From Chrysomallon squamiferum (lineage: Eukaryota; Mollusca; Gastropoda; Neomphalida; Peltospiridae), in NCBI GenBank assembly GCA_012295275.1, contig CM022679.1, positions 27,194,983 through 27,258,982 on the forward strand: a stretch of 64,000 nucleotides of DNA, written 5' to 3'. The notes beneath the pieces are model-generated. The model made no database searches, was not told the DNA's origin, and was given only the letters and a program-made list of their open reading frames with translations. Below, piece by piece: positions 52,121-64,000 of the stretch. The position numbers and the translations under genes are program-made. Each line of letters starts with the position of its first letter. The first letter of the stretch is position 1.

Positions 52121-52833
52121 GTAAGTGACTTTATTTTTTATATTTAACTTTATTACCATTATCTTAAACATGTTAAACGTATTATCACGTTAATAATAAT
52201 AATATTAATAATTGTAATAACAGACATAATAATAAATGTTAGACACACCGTATGCTCTTTTTGAGCATAACTATGAAAATAAACAGACAGAATATTTCGT
52301 TTCTACTACTGTAAACTGACATATACTAGCTACCGGATAAAAACAGAAAAAGAAAATAAAAAAAATAATAATAATAATAAAAAAAAAAAAAAATAAGTAA
52401 GAAAGAAAGAGGAAGAAGAAGAAGAAGGACAAAAGAAAAACGAAAATAAAATCGAAAGCACGACGTGGAAAAAAAAAAAATAAAATAAAATAAAATTAAT
52501 CAGCAGCTAAAACCGATACTGAAAGTAGAAACCTAAAATGGATGTTTATTGACGTTAGCCAGCAATTTCGCAGTAAAACATATTTGAATTAATACAAATC
52601 TATACATATAATCATTAATATTTCTGTGATTTAAAAGTGTAGTAGGTAAGTATTAATAGAAAATAATTATAAATTTATTTAATATGTGAAGGTAAATCAC
52701 ATTTTACGGTTTTAATGAGTACGATAATATCTCAATGTCAGACGACATAACCAAGACAACTGTTACAGGTGAATATCACAAACATACATACTTATACACA
52801 TATATGCTTATTTCTTTTTACTTTTTAGTTTTT

Positions 52834-52864
<31 letters not shown>

Positions 52865-53015
52865 GTTTTATATTCTTTTAACCACTACTTTCAGATTTTC
52901 TTACTTTTGTTTTTAATTGTTGTTTTTTATTTAACTTTTATATACATATTTTCTTTCTTTTTCTCAATGTTTTGTTTAGTTGTTGTTTTATCTCTTCATC
53001 ATCATCTTCTTCTTC

Positions 53016-53059
<44 letters not shown>

Positions 53060-54122
53060 TCTTCTTCTTCTTCTTCTTATTATTATTATTATTATTATTA
53101 TATAAAATCATAGTTTATAAAGCAAACACTTTTAGGAAATATTTACGTCAAAAACAATTTAATATTTGACCTATTAACAAAGCGTACTTCAAGGTTATCA
53201 ACGGACCTGGACTATTTTGTTACGAGTTAGATGTCAGTCTAATGCAGACGTCGGCAGAGTGGATATAGAATGTCGAAGGTCTGAAATATATTATTAATAA
53301 TATTTATTTATTGGTTTATTTTACATGCAAGGGATCGATGAAGAAAGAGATCGGTGGTCTAAAAAATGTTTGTTGATCCTAGTAGACCATGCACCATTGT
53401 TACGATGCGTTTATAACAATACTACAATAGAGACCGGGGGAAACCCGAAAGTAAATCCCGAAGAACTCATTTACTTCAAAACAATTCAACTTAGTGTATC
53501 TTTTTGTTTAATTTTATTCCCCGAAAGTGAAGAAGTCGCTATTTTCTGTAGAATTTGAGAGCGAGAAATACATTTCATGACTGGTGTGGTAGTAAGTCGT
53601 GTTCGTCTGCAATCGTTTAATCGCCTATCAAAAAATTTAAACGCAGTTCTGGGATGTGTAATTATATATATATGATAATTAAATATCATCGTTAACATCA
53701 CTGCCATTAATATTATTTATGTTTTGATGTTAAAAATTAAATAATAAATTTGTAATGGATCCAAATTAAATTATTGTTCAATTTATTGTGGCTCAAAATC
53801 TAAAAGTCGACATTTAAAATATTTAATTTATTTATTTATTGTGAAACAGAAATCATTAATATTTAAACTGAACAGCAGTAATGGTAAACAAAATACCAAA
53901 TACTTTTTTCACCAATCGAACCTCTCTGTTTTGTTCGAATTTACCAGTTTCAATAAATTAAACAAGTTAATGATGAGTTGAAATATTAAAGTAAAAGTTA
54001 TATAAAAATATACAAAATATACTTAGAAGTAGTGACTTATCAAATATCACTAATATGCAACAAGGCCTGTTTTGTTGATTTTTCCGTCTGTCCTTTTTTC
54101 TTTTCTTTTCTTCTCTTATATA

Positions 54123-54182
54123 TATATATCATGTTTACACTATATATATATATATATATATATAGTGTAAACATGATATATG
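54123..54182. repeat. Long AT-centred palindrome
   Basis: The arms TATATCATGTTTACACTATA and TATAGTGTAAACATGATATA are perfect reverse complements around a pure AT centre, giving an inverted repeat of about 58 bp. It can extrude as a cruciform. It could be a recombination scar or an AT-microsatellite captured in an inverted duplication. Confidence 0.9.
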
Positions 54183-54544
54183 CATCCATCAAAGAACTTG
54201 AAAAAAATTAAAGCACCAAATTAGCATCCTGCATGAACTGGCGCATGTAATAAAAAATAATGGACTGTCCTGGTAAATCAGGAAGCCCAACAAACCTCTT
54301 CCTATTTCGTGTAGCCGACTTGTACAAATATGTAAAACATGATCAGAGTGAGAAGTAATCGGTGAAAAGTTGCATGTAAGACGATATTAGTTAATTAATT
54401 AATTTATTTATTTATTTATTTCGTTGTTCTGAATGATGCGAATATTTTTCAGTAAGTTTTTAATGGCTTTTGAATGGAATAGAAAGTTTGCGTCAGTCTT
54501 TTATTTTATTTTTTTTAAAATTTAAAAAGGAGGAAGTAGAATTT

Positions 54545-54554
54545 GGGAATCCCC
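54545..54554. promoter_or_regulatory. kappaB-type motif GGGAATCCCC
   Basis: A full match to GGGRNNYYCC, about 1.1 kb upstream of the TNIP1-like start codon and about 1.0 kb before the acceptor of that exon. Mammalian TNIP1 is itself induced by NF-kappaB, so a site here is biologically sensible, but single motif matches are weak evidence. Confidence 0.35.
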
Positions 54555-55316
54555 TCTTTTGATTTTCCGCCAAATTAATTGGAGGGGAAATATAAATGAA
54601 ATGAACAAAAGCAGTAATGATAAAAATATACAAAATATTGACGTACTTCTATTCTAAAATAAAATTACGTTACTTCGTTTAAAATATCTTTGAAAGGAAG
54701 TGTATTGCCTTTAGCTGTGTATTTCGTAATTCCGGCTTTCCGGAAGTTGGGATTACTTGAATGTATTTGACAATGCTCCTCGTGGATTTAAGAACATTTT
54801 TCTGTACTTTGTGTGACAGTAAAGTAAATTTCGTTTACATATCAGACAGCAATGATTAATCTTTCTGTACGCGGGGTAAAAAAAATATTATTAATTATAT
54901 CTGGTATGTTCACGTGAAGCTGTTTTAAACGGTTTGTTGACCTTTTTATTTTTATTTTATTTTTTATTTTTAACTTAAATATTTTAAATTAATTGTAATT
55001 TGTAGTCTCGTTTGTAATAATATACTTTTACATACCTACAATTGTGTATCGAACCTGTAAATAGTTAAAAATAGAAAATATTGCCATCGCAGTGAAATAG
55101 TTTAATCTATTAATAGAATATTAGTATAAAACTGTTTATGATTCACGTTTTCTGCGCAGACTTAAAAAGGATTGTCACTATTATTAGACAAGAATAAATA
55201 CAATGTCACAAAGATATCACATGAAATCAGTTAGGGTTTAGCACCTGTAATTATAAAACGCGTTAGTGATACGTATTTTACATGTATTTTATTTTTATTC
55301 TTTATTTTTCATTTTC

Positions 55317-55371
<55 letters not shown>

Positions 55372-55687
55372 CATTAATTTTTATCTCTGTACAAATTATT
55401 GTAAGGTCTGTCTCTTTCACACACATGCAAACACACTTGTCCACTTTTGTATAATAATATTCAAAAATAGATGGTATTTATCCATATGAAGTTGTATGTT
55501 TGAAGTATATTCTTCTTCTTTATTTCTGAAAGAAAATATGGTATAATTTGTATAAATGATTAAAAATATTTTCAGGTTTTTTTAAAAAGGCACCCTATCC
55601 CAAAGATTTGGTGAACAGATCTTAAGAACAACAACTAAGAAATAAAAGAAAAGAACTTAAAGCTTGTTCTTAGAACTGTTGACTGAA

Positions 55688-57556
55688 ATGTTTGAGGCAG
55701 GCAGCAAAAGCTCAGACCAGTATAATCCAGATTCTTGTGCCTTTGTCGACGTATCAACATCCACGTCCAATAAACAACCAGATACCACTGAAAACCGTAA
55801 CATTAATTCAGAACTTCTGCAGAAGACTACTCGACTTGAGAAAGAAAATCAGATTCTTCACGGCCGTCTTCGTGGTTATCAGACTTTAGGTGAGTCTAAA
55901 ATTAAATTTTTCTTGTTAACCAGTTTTTAAAAAATATCAAAAATTAAAAGGTCTAAACAGATATGGGCGTTTTTCCCATATCTGTTCTTGTTTAATTTAA
56001 TGTGCATGAAAATAAAATAATACAAAAGCAATGTCAGCAGATGTGAATTCTCATATTTTAAACTGAATAAAACTGTAAGATTACTCTGCATGTACTGTTT
56101 TTTGATTACAGTCATAAGTAAACTATTAGAAAATATCTGATGTGTGGATATTCATAAATAACACAAAAGTGATCTCTTTTGTTATTATTGCTTACCAATT
56201 ATTTGCATAAGTCTGTTAAAATGGATTTTAATAAAAAACTTGTGTTTTGTGAACATGTCAGTTCAACAAGATGTTCACAAACAAGATCTGTTTCCAATGT
56301 TAATTTTCTTTTCTTAAGGTTCCTTGTTACAAGAAGAGAAGAAACTGAAAGAGAAACTTAAGCAAGAAAATGAAGAGTTGAAAAGAAAATTACTTCCACT
56401 GAATATTTCTGTTGATAATCACGGCAGTAAAAGTAGTACCTCTCTGGTGAATATGTTTTCACTGTTCTCTCTCTTTGTCGTTAACAAAACAATTTCAGGA
56501 TACTTTATTTAGTAAAATGTTGGATCTGTTGAGATGTTTCTGTCACAAAAAACTTAACAATTTTAATTCTTAAATGAATACTGACTGTCTGTGTGTGTTT
56601 CTTTGACATACACACCAAAAATACTACGTAAATTTTTTACTTACATTTTTTAAAGGATTTTATTATCTTATCTGAGAATTATTAGTAATTTTTTTTTTTT
56701 TAACTTCAGAAGATATTTGAACTACAAAATGTTTAATGATTGTTATATTTTTTTTCAGACTAACACAGAATCGCAAATTCACAGTTTACGTGCAAACATG
56801 AAAACACAGTTACCCGATGAATTCAAAGGAGAAGAGACTTCTTCCGACTCATTACCCACATCCACTGACCGTATTGGTCAAAATGCTGACCCACCCATCT
56901 CGAGGGAGGTGGTCCCAATGCAGGAATCGCCGCTAGAAGGATGCAACGATCTCTCAGCGGTTGAAGCAAATCCCAGCATGTCCACACCCCACTCATCCCC
57001 GATGTCCCACACTGATACAAATCTTCAAATAGATTCCGACCGATTTGAAGATCCAGAGTACGAGAAATTTGCCACTCCGGTTAAGGTGACCACTACAGTG
57101 TCCAGTTCACTTAATTCGCCCAAGCAGACGTTCTCCAGTAGCTCGATTGAGTGCATTGGACATTCGAGTGTTGCTCGCCAGGCGGACACTTCACTGAACA
57201 TGATGACGTTTCCAAGTCTGACTTCCAGATCATCTCGTGTCAATGAACAGGTGAATAAAAAAAACACAAAACACAAACCTTACCTGTCGAATTGATTTTC
57301 TTTAATGTTCAGTTTAGTTATCTTTTTATTTAAGGGTTATTATTATTTTATATAATTTTTTTTTTTTTTTTTTTTTTAAATTAAATGTTTTGTCATTTTA
57401 TTTTGATAAGCAGTTTAGGTGCCTAATTTAATAAGTTAGTATTATTGATTTCTTAAATACCCATTTATATCTGCTGTGTGTCTGTCTAAACATGCAAAAT
57501 ATACACATCTATGTGTCTGTTTAATTTTAAATATTTTAACTAAATCTAGATTTGCT

Positions 57557-57590
<34 letters not shown>

Positions 57591-57774
57591 TTGTTGTTTG
57601 TTTTATTTAATATCTACCTGTTACATTCTTCTGATGAAAAGGCAGGAATAGGTGTTGTCTCTTTATGAAAAAAGCCCAATTACTGTTATTAAAAGTATAG
57701 ATATTTATTCATTGTTTATTAAAAGTGTGTACATTTTTAATAATGATTTTATATATAGTAAATATTAATGTATA

Positions 57775-57811
<37 letters not shown>

Positions 57812-58094
57812 TATGTACATATACAGATACGTATACACACATATATATATATATAAATATATATAAATATATATTTATATTTATTAATGTCATTAAAAGA
57901 ATATCTAGGTGGTAAATATTCACTGCTTTCATTACAGTCAGTTTCGTTCCCAAGTCTTGGGGATCAGGTAGGTGAAGTGGCTAACCAGTTAAATAACACT
58001 TCACTTGGAAATAAGTTGCGACAGATTTCTGACGAAGTAGACAGACAGCACAGTGAACTAATGAGACACAAGGTATGCTGCTGTTATTATTAAG

Positions 58095-58140
<46 letters not shown>

Positions 58141-60079
58141 GTTATTGTTGTTTTTATTTCAATTCTTAACTGACCACAGAGACAATCAGGTTTGGTGCCC
58201 TGAGTTTACTACTTACAATCAACTTGTTTTCTGTATGTATGGATATGTATATGTGTATATATATATATATATACCATAAACTCAACATTACTAGAACAAC
58301 ATTAATATGAAGGTCGGTATATGGCTGTAATTAATTCATTAAATTTAACTGTGTGTGTGTGTTAAAGATAATAATGTTGTAGAGAGGTGAAACAAGACTT
58401 CCCTAAAGCAAAAACCGATCATCATTGTTCACATCATGAAAAATTTATTTACTTTTATTGATACTGGAAAAACTGGAAAAAAACATTAGCATGAATGATT
58501 GGTAATAAAAAAAATATATATATAGTTTTTAAAAAATTGAATTTTGAGAGAAAATTGTTCCTCCTTGTTTGTAATGATGTCATAACTACCAAAAAGTTAA
58601 GGTACTATGTTATCTTAATTTGTACATTGTTGTTGTTATGTTTTGTTATTTAATATGAATTTAAGGAAAAAAGATAGATAAATAGATAAATACAGATATA
58701 TATATATATAATATTGAAATGATAGAACTGATAAAGTAAGTGTTAGTAATAATAACAAAAAAATAATAATAAAGATGATGGTAATAATAATAATTATAAT
58801 AATGAAAAATTAATTATAATAATGATAATGATAGAGATTACAATGGTAATAATTACATAAAAATATGATAATGATTACAGAGATGATGGTAATAATAATA
58901 ATAAAAATACCACCAGCCAACAGTAATGATGATAACAACAACAAATAAATAAATAAATAAATAATAGCCGATAAAGTAGACTTGCTTAATACCAGCAAAG
59001 GTGCATTTAAGAACAATCAAATAAAACGTTTGCTTAAAGTATCTTAAAACTGTTGTGATATGAAGAACACAGGTAAACAGAAAAAAACACCTTAAAATTT
59101 GTTTTTCTTTACAGAATCTAAACACAACACTGTGCGAAGAAAACCGAAGACTGAAAGCTTCCATGCAGATACAACTCCATGAAGAGAAGAGTAAAAACTA
59201 CCAACTGAGGTTAGCTCTAGGTTCAATTTTTGAAATTTATATATTTGTATCATGATTATATAATATAATATTTAATATTACATTGCAAATAATTTGACAT
59301 TATTATTGAATACTACAATACAAATTTTTACATTAACAGTCATGCAACCATAGAATTGTAGTAAATATAATTATTATTGCAGTCTAAATGTTTTTTCAAT
59401 TTATAATTATATAATCATGATACAATATAAACACTTTTTTAAATTTCTGTTTATAGTATAAACAATTGCACAGTATTAAAAATTCAGTTGTTCCTGCTTT
59501 CTTTGCTGCTGTTCATTACAATGGATGTAGCTGTTTTCCTCTCTTAGACAGATATATTGTATATGTCTTATATCTTTATTAATTTCATGAATAAAATGTT
59601 ACTCTGGTGTGTGTACTGGAACAGCTGGTTGTACAGAATCTCTGGTGTATCCTAGCAACAGTTTTGTACATCAGTTAGGTATTGTTTATATCATTCCTGT
59701 GTTTGTTGTTAGATGATCAATGCTCATCCCAGTAATGAACATATTAAAATGTACTAAAGCATCATTAAGAAGATATAAATCATCTGATTCATTTCACTTC
59801 CTTACCATCATTTTCCAAAAAATCAAAATTTTTATTTGACAGTCAGTAGCAGCTGATATTTAAATCTACCAAAATTCATTTGTTTGTGTATATTGAAGTA
59901 GCTGCTTTTTGTATGCCATTTATTTACCATAATGTCTGGATTAAAAAACAAATTTCAATGTTCTTAGGGTGGTGAACCAGAATCTAGAGGCTCAACTCCG
60001 AGAACTGGAAAATAAGCAGTCTTCAGACTCCATTGGCTCTCAGAAAGAATGGGTGCAGGTGGAAAAACCTGGCGTCAAG
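55688..60079 (+). CDS. TNIP1: TNFAIP3-interacting protein 1-like (ABIN-1 type), N-terminal part
   Basis: Six coding exons join in frame: 55688-55889, 56319-56446, 56759-57250, 57938-58072, 59115-59209 and 59968-60079, giving the first 388 residues; the rest lies beyond the window. The first coding exon begins after TTTTCAG at 55575, and ATG 55688 is the first in frame after a short UTR. Residues about 41-95 form a coiled coil (LEKENQILHGRLRGYQTLGS, LLQEEKKL, EELKRKLLP) that lines up with the N-terminal KENSRLKEK, GELLEES and NELLPPP part of human TNIP1. Exon 3 (164 residues) is Ser/Thr/Pro-rich and probably disordered. Exons 4-6 resume helices (FPSLGDQVGEVANQL, LCEENRRLK, NQNLEAQLRELENK) as in the mid part of TNIP1. 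TNIP proteins bind A20 and ubiquitin chains and restrain NF-kappaB; the UBAN motif is expected in later exons. OPTN- or TNIP2-like identity is less likely but possible. Confidence 0.78.
57775..57875. repeat. (AT)n-rich microsatellite in TNIP1-like intron 3
   Basis: AT dinucleotides with GTAC and ACAC interruptions, about 60 bp before the exon 4 acceptor. Confidence 0.9.
58090..58145. repeat. (TTA)n microsatellite at the start of TNIP1-like intron 4
   Basis: A nearly pure TTA run begins about 20 bp after the exon 4 donor (58073). Confidence 0.95.
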
Positions 60080-60087
60080 GTAGGTTA

Positions 60088-63000
60088 AAGTCAAATACAT
60101 ACAGAAAAACTTGTCTTTATAATTTATTACAGTCACAGTCAAATACAGACAGAAAAACTTGTCTTTATAATTTATTACAGTCACAGTCAAATACAGAGAA
60201 AAAATTATTTTTATGGTTCATTGCAGGGACAGTCAAATACAGACAGAAAAACTTGTCTTTATGGCTCATTGCAATCAAAGCAAAATACAGACAAAGCCTG
60301 TCTTTACAGCTCATTGAGTCACAGCCACATACAGACAGACAAAGCCTGTCTCTACAGCTCATTGCAATCAAAGCAAAATATAGACAGACAAAGCTGTCTT
60401 TACAGCTCACTGCAATCAAAGCAAAATACAGACAAAGCCTGTCTTTACAGCTCATTGCAATCAAAGCAAAATATAGACAGACAAAGCTGTCTTTACAGCT
60501 CATTGCCAATCAAAGCAAAATATAGATAGACAAAGCCTATCTTTACAGCTCGTTGCAGTCTCAGCCAGAAGTCACAGATAGGTAAAACTTGTCTTTACAG
60601 CTCATGGCCATCACAGCCACATACAGACAGACACAACTGTCTTTACGGCTCATTGCAGTCACAGCCAGATACAGACAGACAAAACTGTCTTTATGGCTCA
60701 TTGCAGTCACAGCCACAGAGACAAAACTGTCTTTAAAGTCACAGCCACAGAGACAAAACTGTCCTGCTCATTTACAGCTCATACAGACAAAACTGTCACG
60801 GCTCATTGCAGTCACAGCCGCATACAGACAAAACTGTCTTTCTGGCTCATTGCAGTCACAGCCCATACAGACAGACAAAACTGTCTTTATGGCTCATTGC
60901 AGTCACAGCCGCATACAGACAAAACCTGTCTTTCGGCTCATTGCAGTCACAGCCACACACAGAGAGACAAAACTGTCTTTACGGCTCATTGCAGTCACAG
61001 CCGCATACAGACAAAACTGTCTTTACGGCTCATTGCAGTCACAGCCGCATACAGACAAAACTGTCTTTATGGCTCATTGCAGTCACAGCCACAGAGAGAC
61101 AAAACTGTCTTTATGGCTCATTGCAGTCACAGCCGCATACAGACAAAACTGTCTTTACGGCTCATTGCAGTCACAGCCGCATACAGACAAAACTGTCTTT
61201 ACGGCTCATTGCAGTCACAGCCGCATACAGACAAAACTGCACGGCTCATTGCAGTCACAGCCATACATACAGACAAAACTCATTGCAGTCACAGCCGCAT
61301 ACAGACAAAACTGTCTTTCGGCTCATTGCAGTCACAGCCACATACAGAGACAAAACTGTCTTTACGGCTCATTGAAGTCACAGCCACATACAGAGAGACA
61401 AAACTGTCTTTACAGCTCATTGCAGTAACAGCCACATACAGAGAGACAAAACTGTCTTTACAGCTCGTTGCAGTTGCAGCCACAGACAGACAAAACTGTC
61501 TTTACAGCTCGTTGCAGTTGCAGCCACAGACAGACAAAACTGTCTTTACGGCTCATTGCAGTCACAGCCGCATACAGACAAAACTGTCTTTACGGCTCAT
61601 TGCAGTCACAGCCGCATACAGACAAAACTGTCTTTACGGCTCATTGCAGTCACAGCCGCAGACAGACAAAACTGTCTTTACGGCTCATTGCAGTCACAGC
61701 CATAGACAGACAAAACTGTCTTTACGGCTCATTGCAGTCACAGCCGCATACAGACAAAACTGTCAGCTCATTGCAGTCACAGCCGCATACAGACAGACAA
61801 AGCTTGTCTTTACGGCTCATTGCAGTCACAGCCGCATACAGACAGACAAAACTGTCTTTACGGCTCATTGCAGTCACAGCCATATACAGACAAAACTGTC
61901 TTTACAGCTCATTGCAGCCACAGCCACATACAGACAAAACTGTCTTTACGGCTCATTGCAGTCACAGCCACAGACAGACAGACAAAACTGTCTTTACGGT
62001 TCATTGCAGTCACAGCCACAGACAGACAAAACTGTCTTTATGGCTCATTGCAGTCACAGCTGCATACAGACAGACAAAGCTTGTCTTTACGGCTCATTGC
62101 GGTCACAGCCACATACAGACAGACAAAACTGTCTTTACGGCTCATTGCAGTCACAGCCACAGACAGACAAAACTGTCCTTACAGCTTGTTTTAGTCAAAG
62201 CAACATACAGACAGACAAAGCTTGTCTTTACAGCTCGTTGCAGTCTCAGCCAGAAGTCACAGATAGGTAAAACTTGTCTTTACAGCTCATGGCCATCACA
62301 GCCACATACAGACAGACACAACTGTCTTTACGGCTCATTGCAGTCACAGCCAGATACAGACAGACAAAACTGTCTTTATGGCTCATTGCAGTCACAGCCA
62401 CAGAGACAAAACTGTCTTTACGGCTCATTGCAGTCACAGCCGCATACAGACAAAACTGTCTTTACGGCTCATTGCAGTCACAGCCGCATACAGACAAAAC
62501 TGTCTTTACGGCTCATTGCAGTCACAGCCGCATACAGACAAAACTGTCTTTACGGCTCATTGCAGTCACAGCCGCATACAGACAAAACTGTCTTTATGGC
62601 TCATTGCAGTCACAGCCGCATACAGACAAAACCTGTCTTTCGGCTCATTGCAGTCACAGCCACACACAGACAAAACTGTCTTTACGGCTCATTGCAGTCA
62701 CAGCCACACACAGAGAGACAAAACTGTCTTTACGGCTCATTGCAGTCACAGCCGCATACAGACAAAACTGTCTTTACGGCTCATTGCAGTCACAGCCGCA
62801 TACAGACAAAACTGTCTTTACGGCTCATTGCAGTCACAGCCACATACAGACAAAACTGTCTTTACGGCTCATTGCAGTCACAGCCGCATACAGACAAAAC
62901 TGTCTTTACGGCTCATTGCAGTCACAGCCACAGACAGACAAAACTGTCTTTACGGCTCATTGCAGTCACAGCCGCATACAGACAAAACTGTCTTTACGGC

Positions 63001-64000
63001 TCATTGCAGTCACAGCCGCATACAGACAAAACTGTCTTTACGGCTCATTGCAGTCACAGCCTCATACAGACAAAACTGTCTTTCGGCTCATTGCAGTCAC
63101 AGCCACATACAGAGACAAAACTGTCTTTACGGCTCATTGAAGTCACAGCCACATACAGAGAGACAAAACTGTCTTTACAGCTCATTGCAGTAACAGCCAC
63201 ATACAGAGAGACAAAACTGTCTTTACAGCTCGTTGCAGTTGCAGCCACAGACAGACAAAACTGTCTTTACAGCTCGTTGCAGTTGCAGCCACAGACAGAC
63301 AAAACTGTCTTTACGGCTCATTGCAGTCACAGCCGCAGACAGACAAAACTGTCTTTACGGCTCATTGCAGTCACAGCCACATACAGACAAAACTGTCTTT
63401 ACGGCTCATTGCAGTCACAGCCACAGACAGACAAAACTGTCTTTACGGCTCATTGCAGTCACAGCCACAGACAGACAAAACTGTCTTTACGGCTCATTGC
63501 AGTCACAGCCGCATACAGACAAAACTGTCTTTACGGCTCATTGCAGTCACAGCCGCATACAGACAGACAAAGCTTGTCTTTACGGCTCATTGCAGTCACA
63601 GCCGCATACAGACAGACAGACAAAAACGGCTCATTGCAGTCACAGCCATATACAGACAAAACTGTCTTTACAGCTCATTGCAGCCACAGCCACATACAGA
63701 CAAAACTGTCTTTACGGCTCATTGCAGTCACAGCCACAGACAGACAGACAAAACTGTCTTTACGGTTCATTGCAGTCACAGCCACAGACAGACAAAACTG
63801 TCTTTATGGCTCATTGCAGTCACAGCTGCATACAGACAGACAAAGCTTGTCTTTACGGCTCATTGCGGTCACAGCCACATACAGACAGACAAAACTGTCT
63901 TTACGGCTCATTGCAGTCACAGCCACAGACAGACAAAACTGTCCTTACAGCTTGTTTTAGTCAAAGCAACATACAGACAGACAAAGCTTGTCTTTACAGC
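60088..64000. repeat. 44-bp minisatellite, about 85-90 units, with ~1.7 kb higher-order repeat
   Basis: The core unit is 44 bp: CAGTCACAGCCGCATACAGA, then CAAAACTGTC, TTTACGGCTC and ATTG. Variants have ACAGACAGACA insertions and CGG/CAG/TGG changes; the first few units are the most diverged (TTTATAATTTATTACAGTCA). AGACA-AAAC-TGTCT forms a small inverted repeat in each unit, and AGACAA-AGC-TTGTCT occurs in variant units. A marker segment (CAGCCAGAAGTCACAGATAG) recurs at about 60,560 and 62,245, and another (TTAGTCAAAGCAACATACAG) at about 62,191 and 63,957, showing a larger repeated block of about 1.7 kb. The array begins just after the TNIP1-like exon 6 donor and continues past the window. Plus-strand frames are nearly free of stops, which yields spurious ORFs of up to 830 codons. 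Confidence 0.96.

Larger units (their letters stand above)
43021..55575. other. Intergenic / TNIP1-like 5' region
   Basis: No coding exon was recognised in about 12.5 kb. Contents: TTA and TTC tracts (43.05-43.13, 45.06-45.17, 46.28-46.36, 47.02-47.06, 47.20-47.27, 51.45-51.55, 53.00-53.10 and 55.32-55.37 kb), a direct duplication (48.2/49.4 kb), a degenerate repeat near 50.4-51.0 kb, candidate untranslated exons (48746-48789, 51630-51687 and 52082-52120), two kappaB-type motifs and a long palindrome at 54.1 kb. A donor-like CGCAAAG|GTAATT at 46794 could end a first exon. Confidence 0.5.

Noticed and set aside
53325-53558. 77-codon plus-strand ORF starting MQGIDEERDRWSKK
   Set aside because: Normal-looking composition but short, no homology recognised and no splice context; kept as unproven rather than called.
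61468-63960. 830-codon open frame on the plus strand, plus similar long frames from 60589, 60693 and 62274
   Set aside because: They translate the 44-bp minisatellite, whose length is not a multiple of 3, so the same peptide motifs cycle through all three frames. The frames start inside the array and have no separate coding signal; the TNIP1-like donor just upstream places the array in an intron.
60088-64000. CRISPR-like array of direct repeats
   Set aside because: Units are contiguous with no unique spacers, no cas genes, and eukaryotic context; it is a minisatellite.

Overview
The window looks like one stretch of a nuclear genome from an invertebrate animal, most likely a lophotrochozoan and possibly a mollusc. 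The basis is multi-exon genes with GT-AG introns, AT-rich non-coding DNA packed with CT, GT, ATT and ATTT microsatellites, and genes for YAE1, BOLA1, dynactin p62 (DCTN4) and a TNIP1/ABIN-like protein. The taxon is an inference from texture and gene content, not from a search. No bacterial operon, CRISPR array, tRNA, rRNA or intact transposon was found.

Layout. 1-8109 is non-coding: microsatellites, then a 36-bp minisatellite that runs almost into a splice acceptor. 8110-10277 is the last coding exon of an unrecognised, disordered, highly charged protein; its last ~70 codons are in a shifted frame. 10278-19792 is its 3' region plus intergenic DNA. 19833-21397 is a small three-exon gene for an unrecognised helical protein. 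23141-24705 is a paralogous copy with the same exon phases but two one-base frame breaks. On the minus strand are intronless YAE1 (26839-27519) and seven-exon BOLA1 (28083-31706). DCTN4 (31901-42141, 14 coding exons, plus strand) starts 194 bp from the BOLA1 start codon, so the two probably share a divergent promoter. 42142-55575 is intergenic or 5' region with a local duplication, candidate untranslated exons and two kappaB-type motifs. 55688-60079 holds the first six coding exons of the TNIP1-like gene. From about 60.09 kb to the end is a 44-bp minisatellite of roughly 85-90 units, in the intron after the sixth TNIP exon.

Functional themes. YAE1 (cytosolic Fe-S delivery to ABCE1) and BOLA1 (mitochondrial Fe-S/glutaredoxin partner) are adjacent on the same strand. 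DCTN4 and TNIP1 are neighbours here and both lie in human 5q33.1, which suggests old microsynteny. The most unusual sequence-level features are tandem arrays that begin at or include exon borders (DCTN4 exon 8 donor, DCTN4 stop codon, TNIP exon 6 donor, acceptor of the 8.1 kb exon), minisatellites whose every unit carries a small inverted repeat, and the duplicated helical-protein gene pair with a chain of overlapping upstream ORFs. I found no clear new defence or mobile system.
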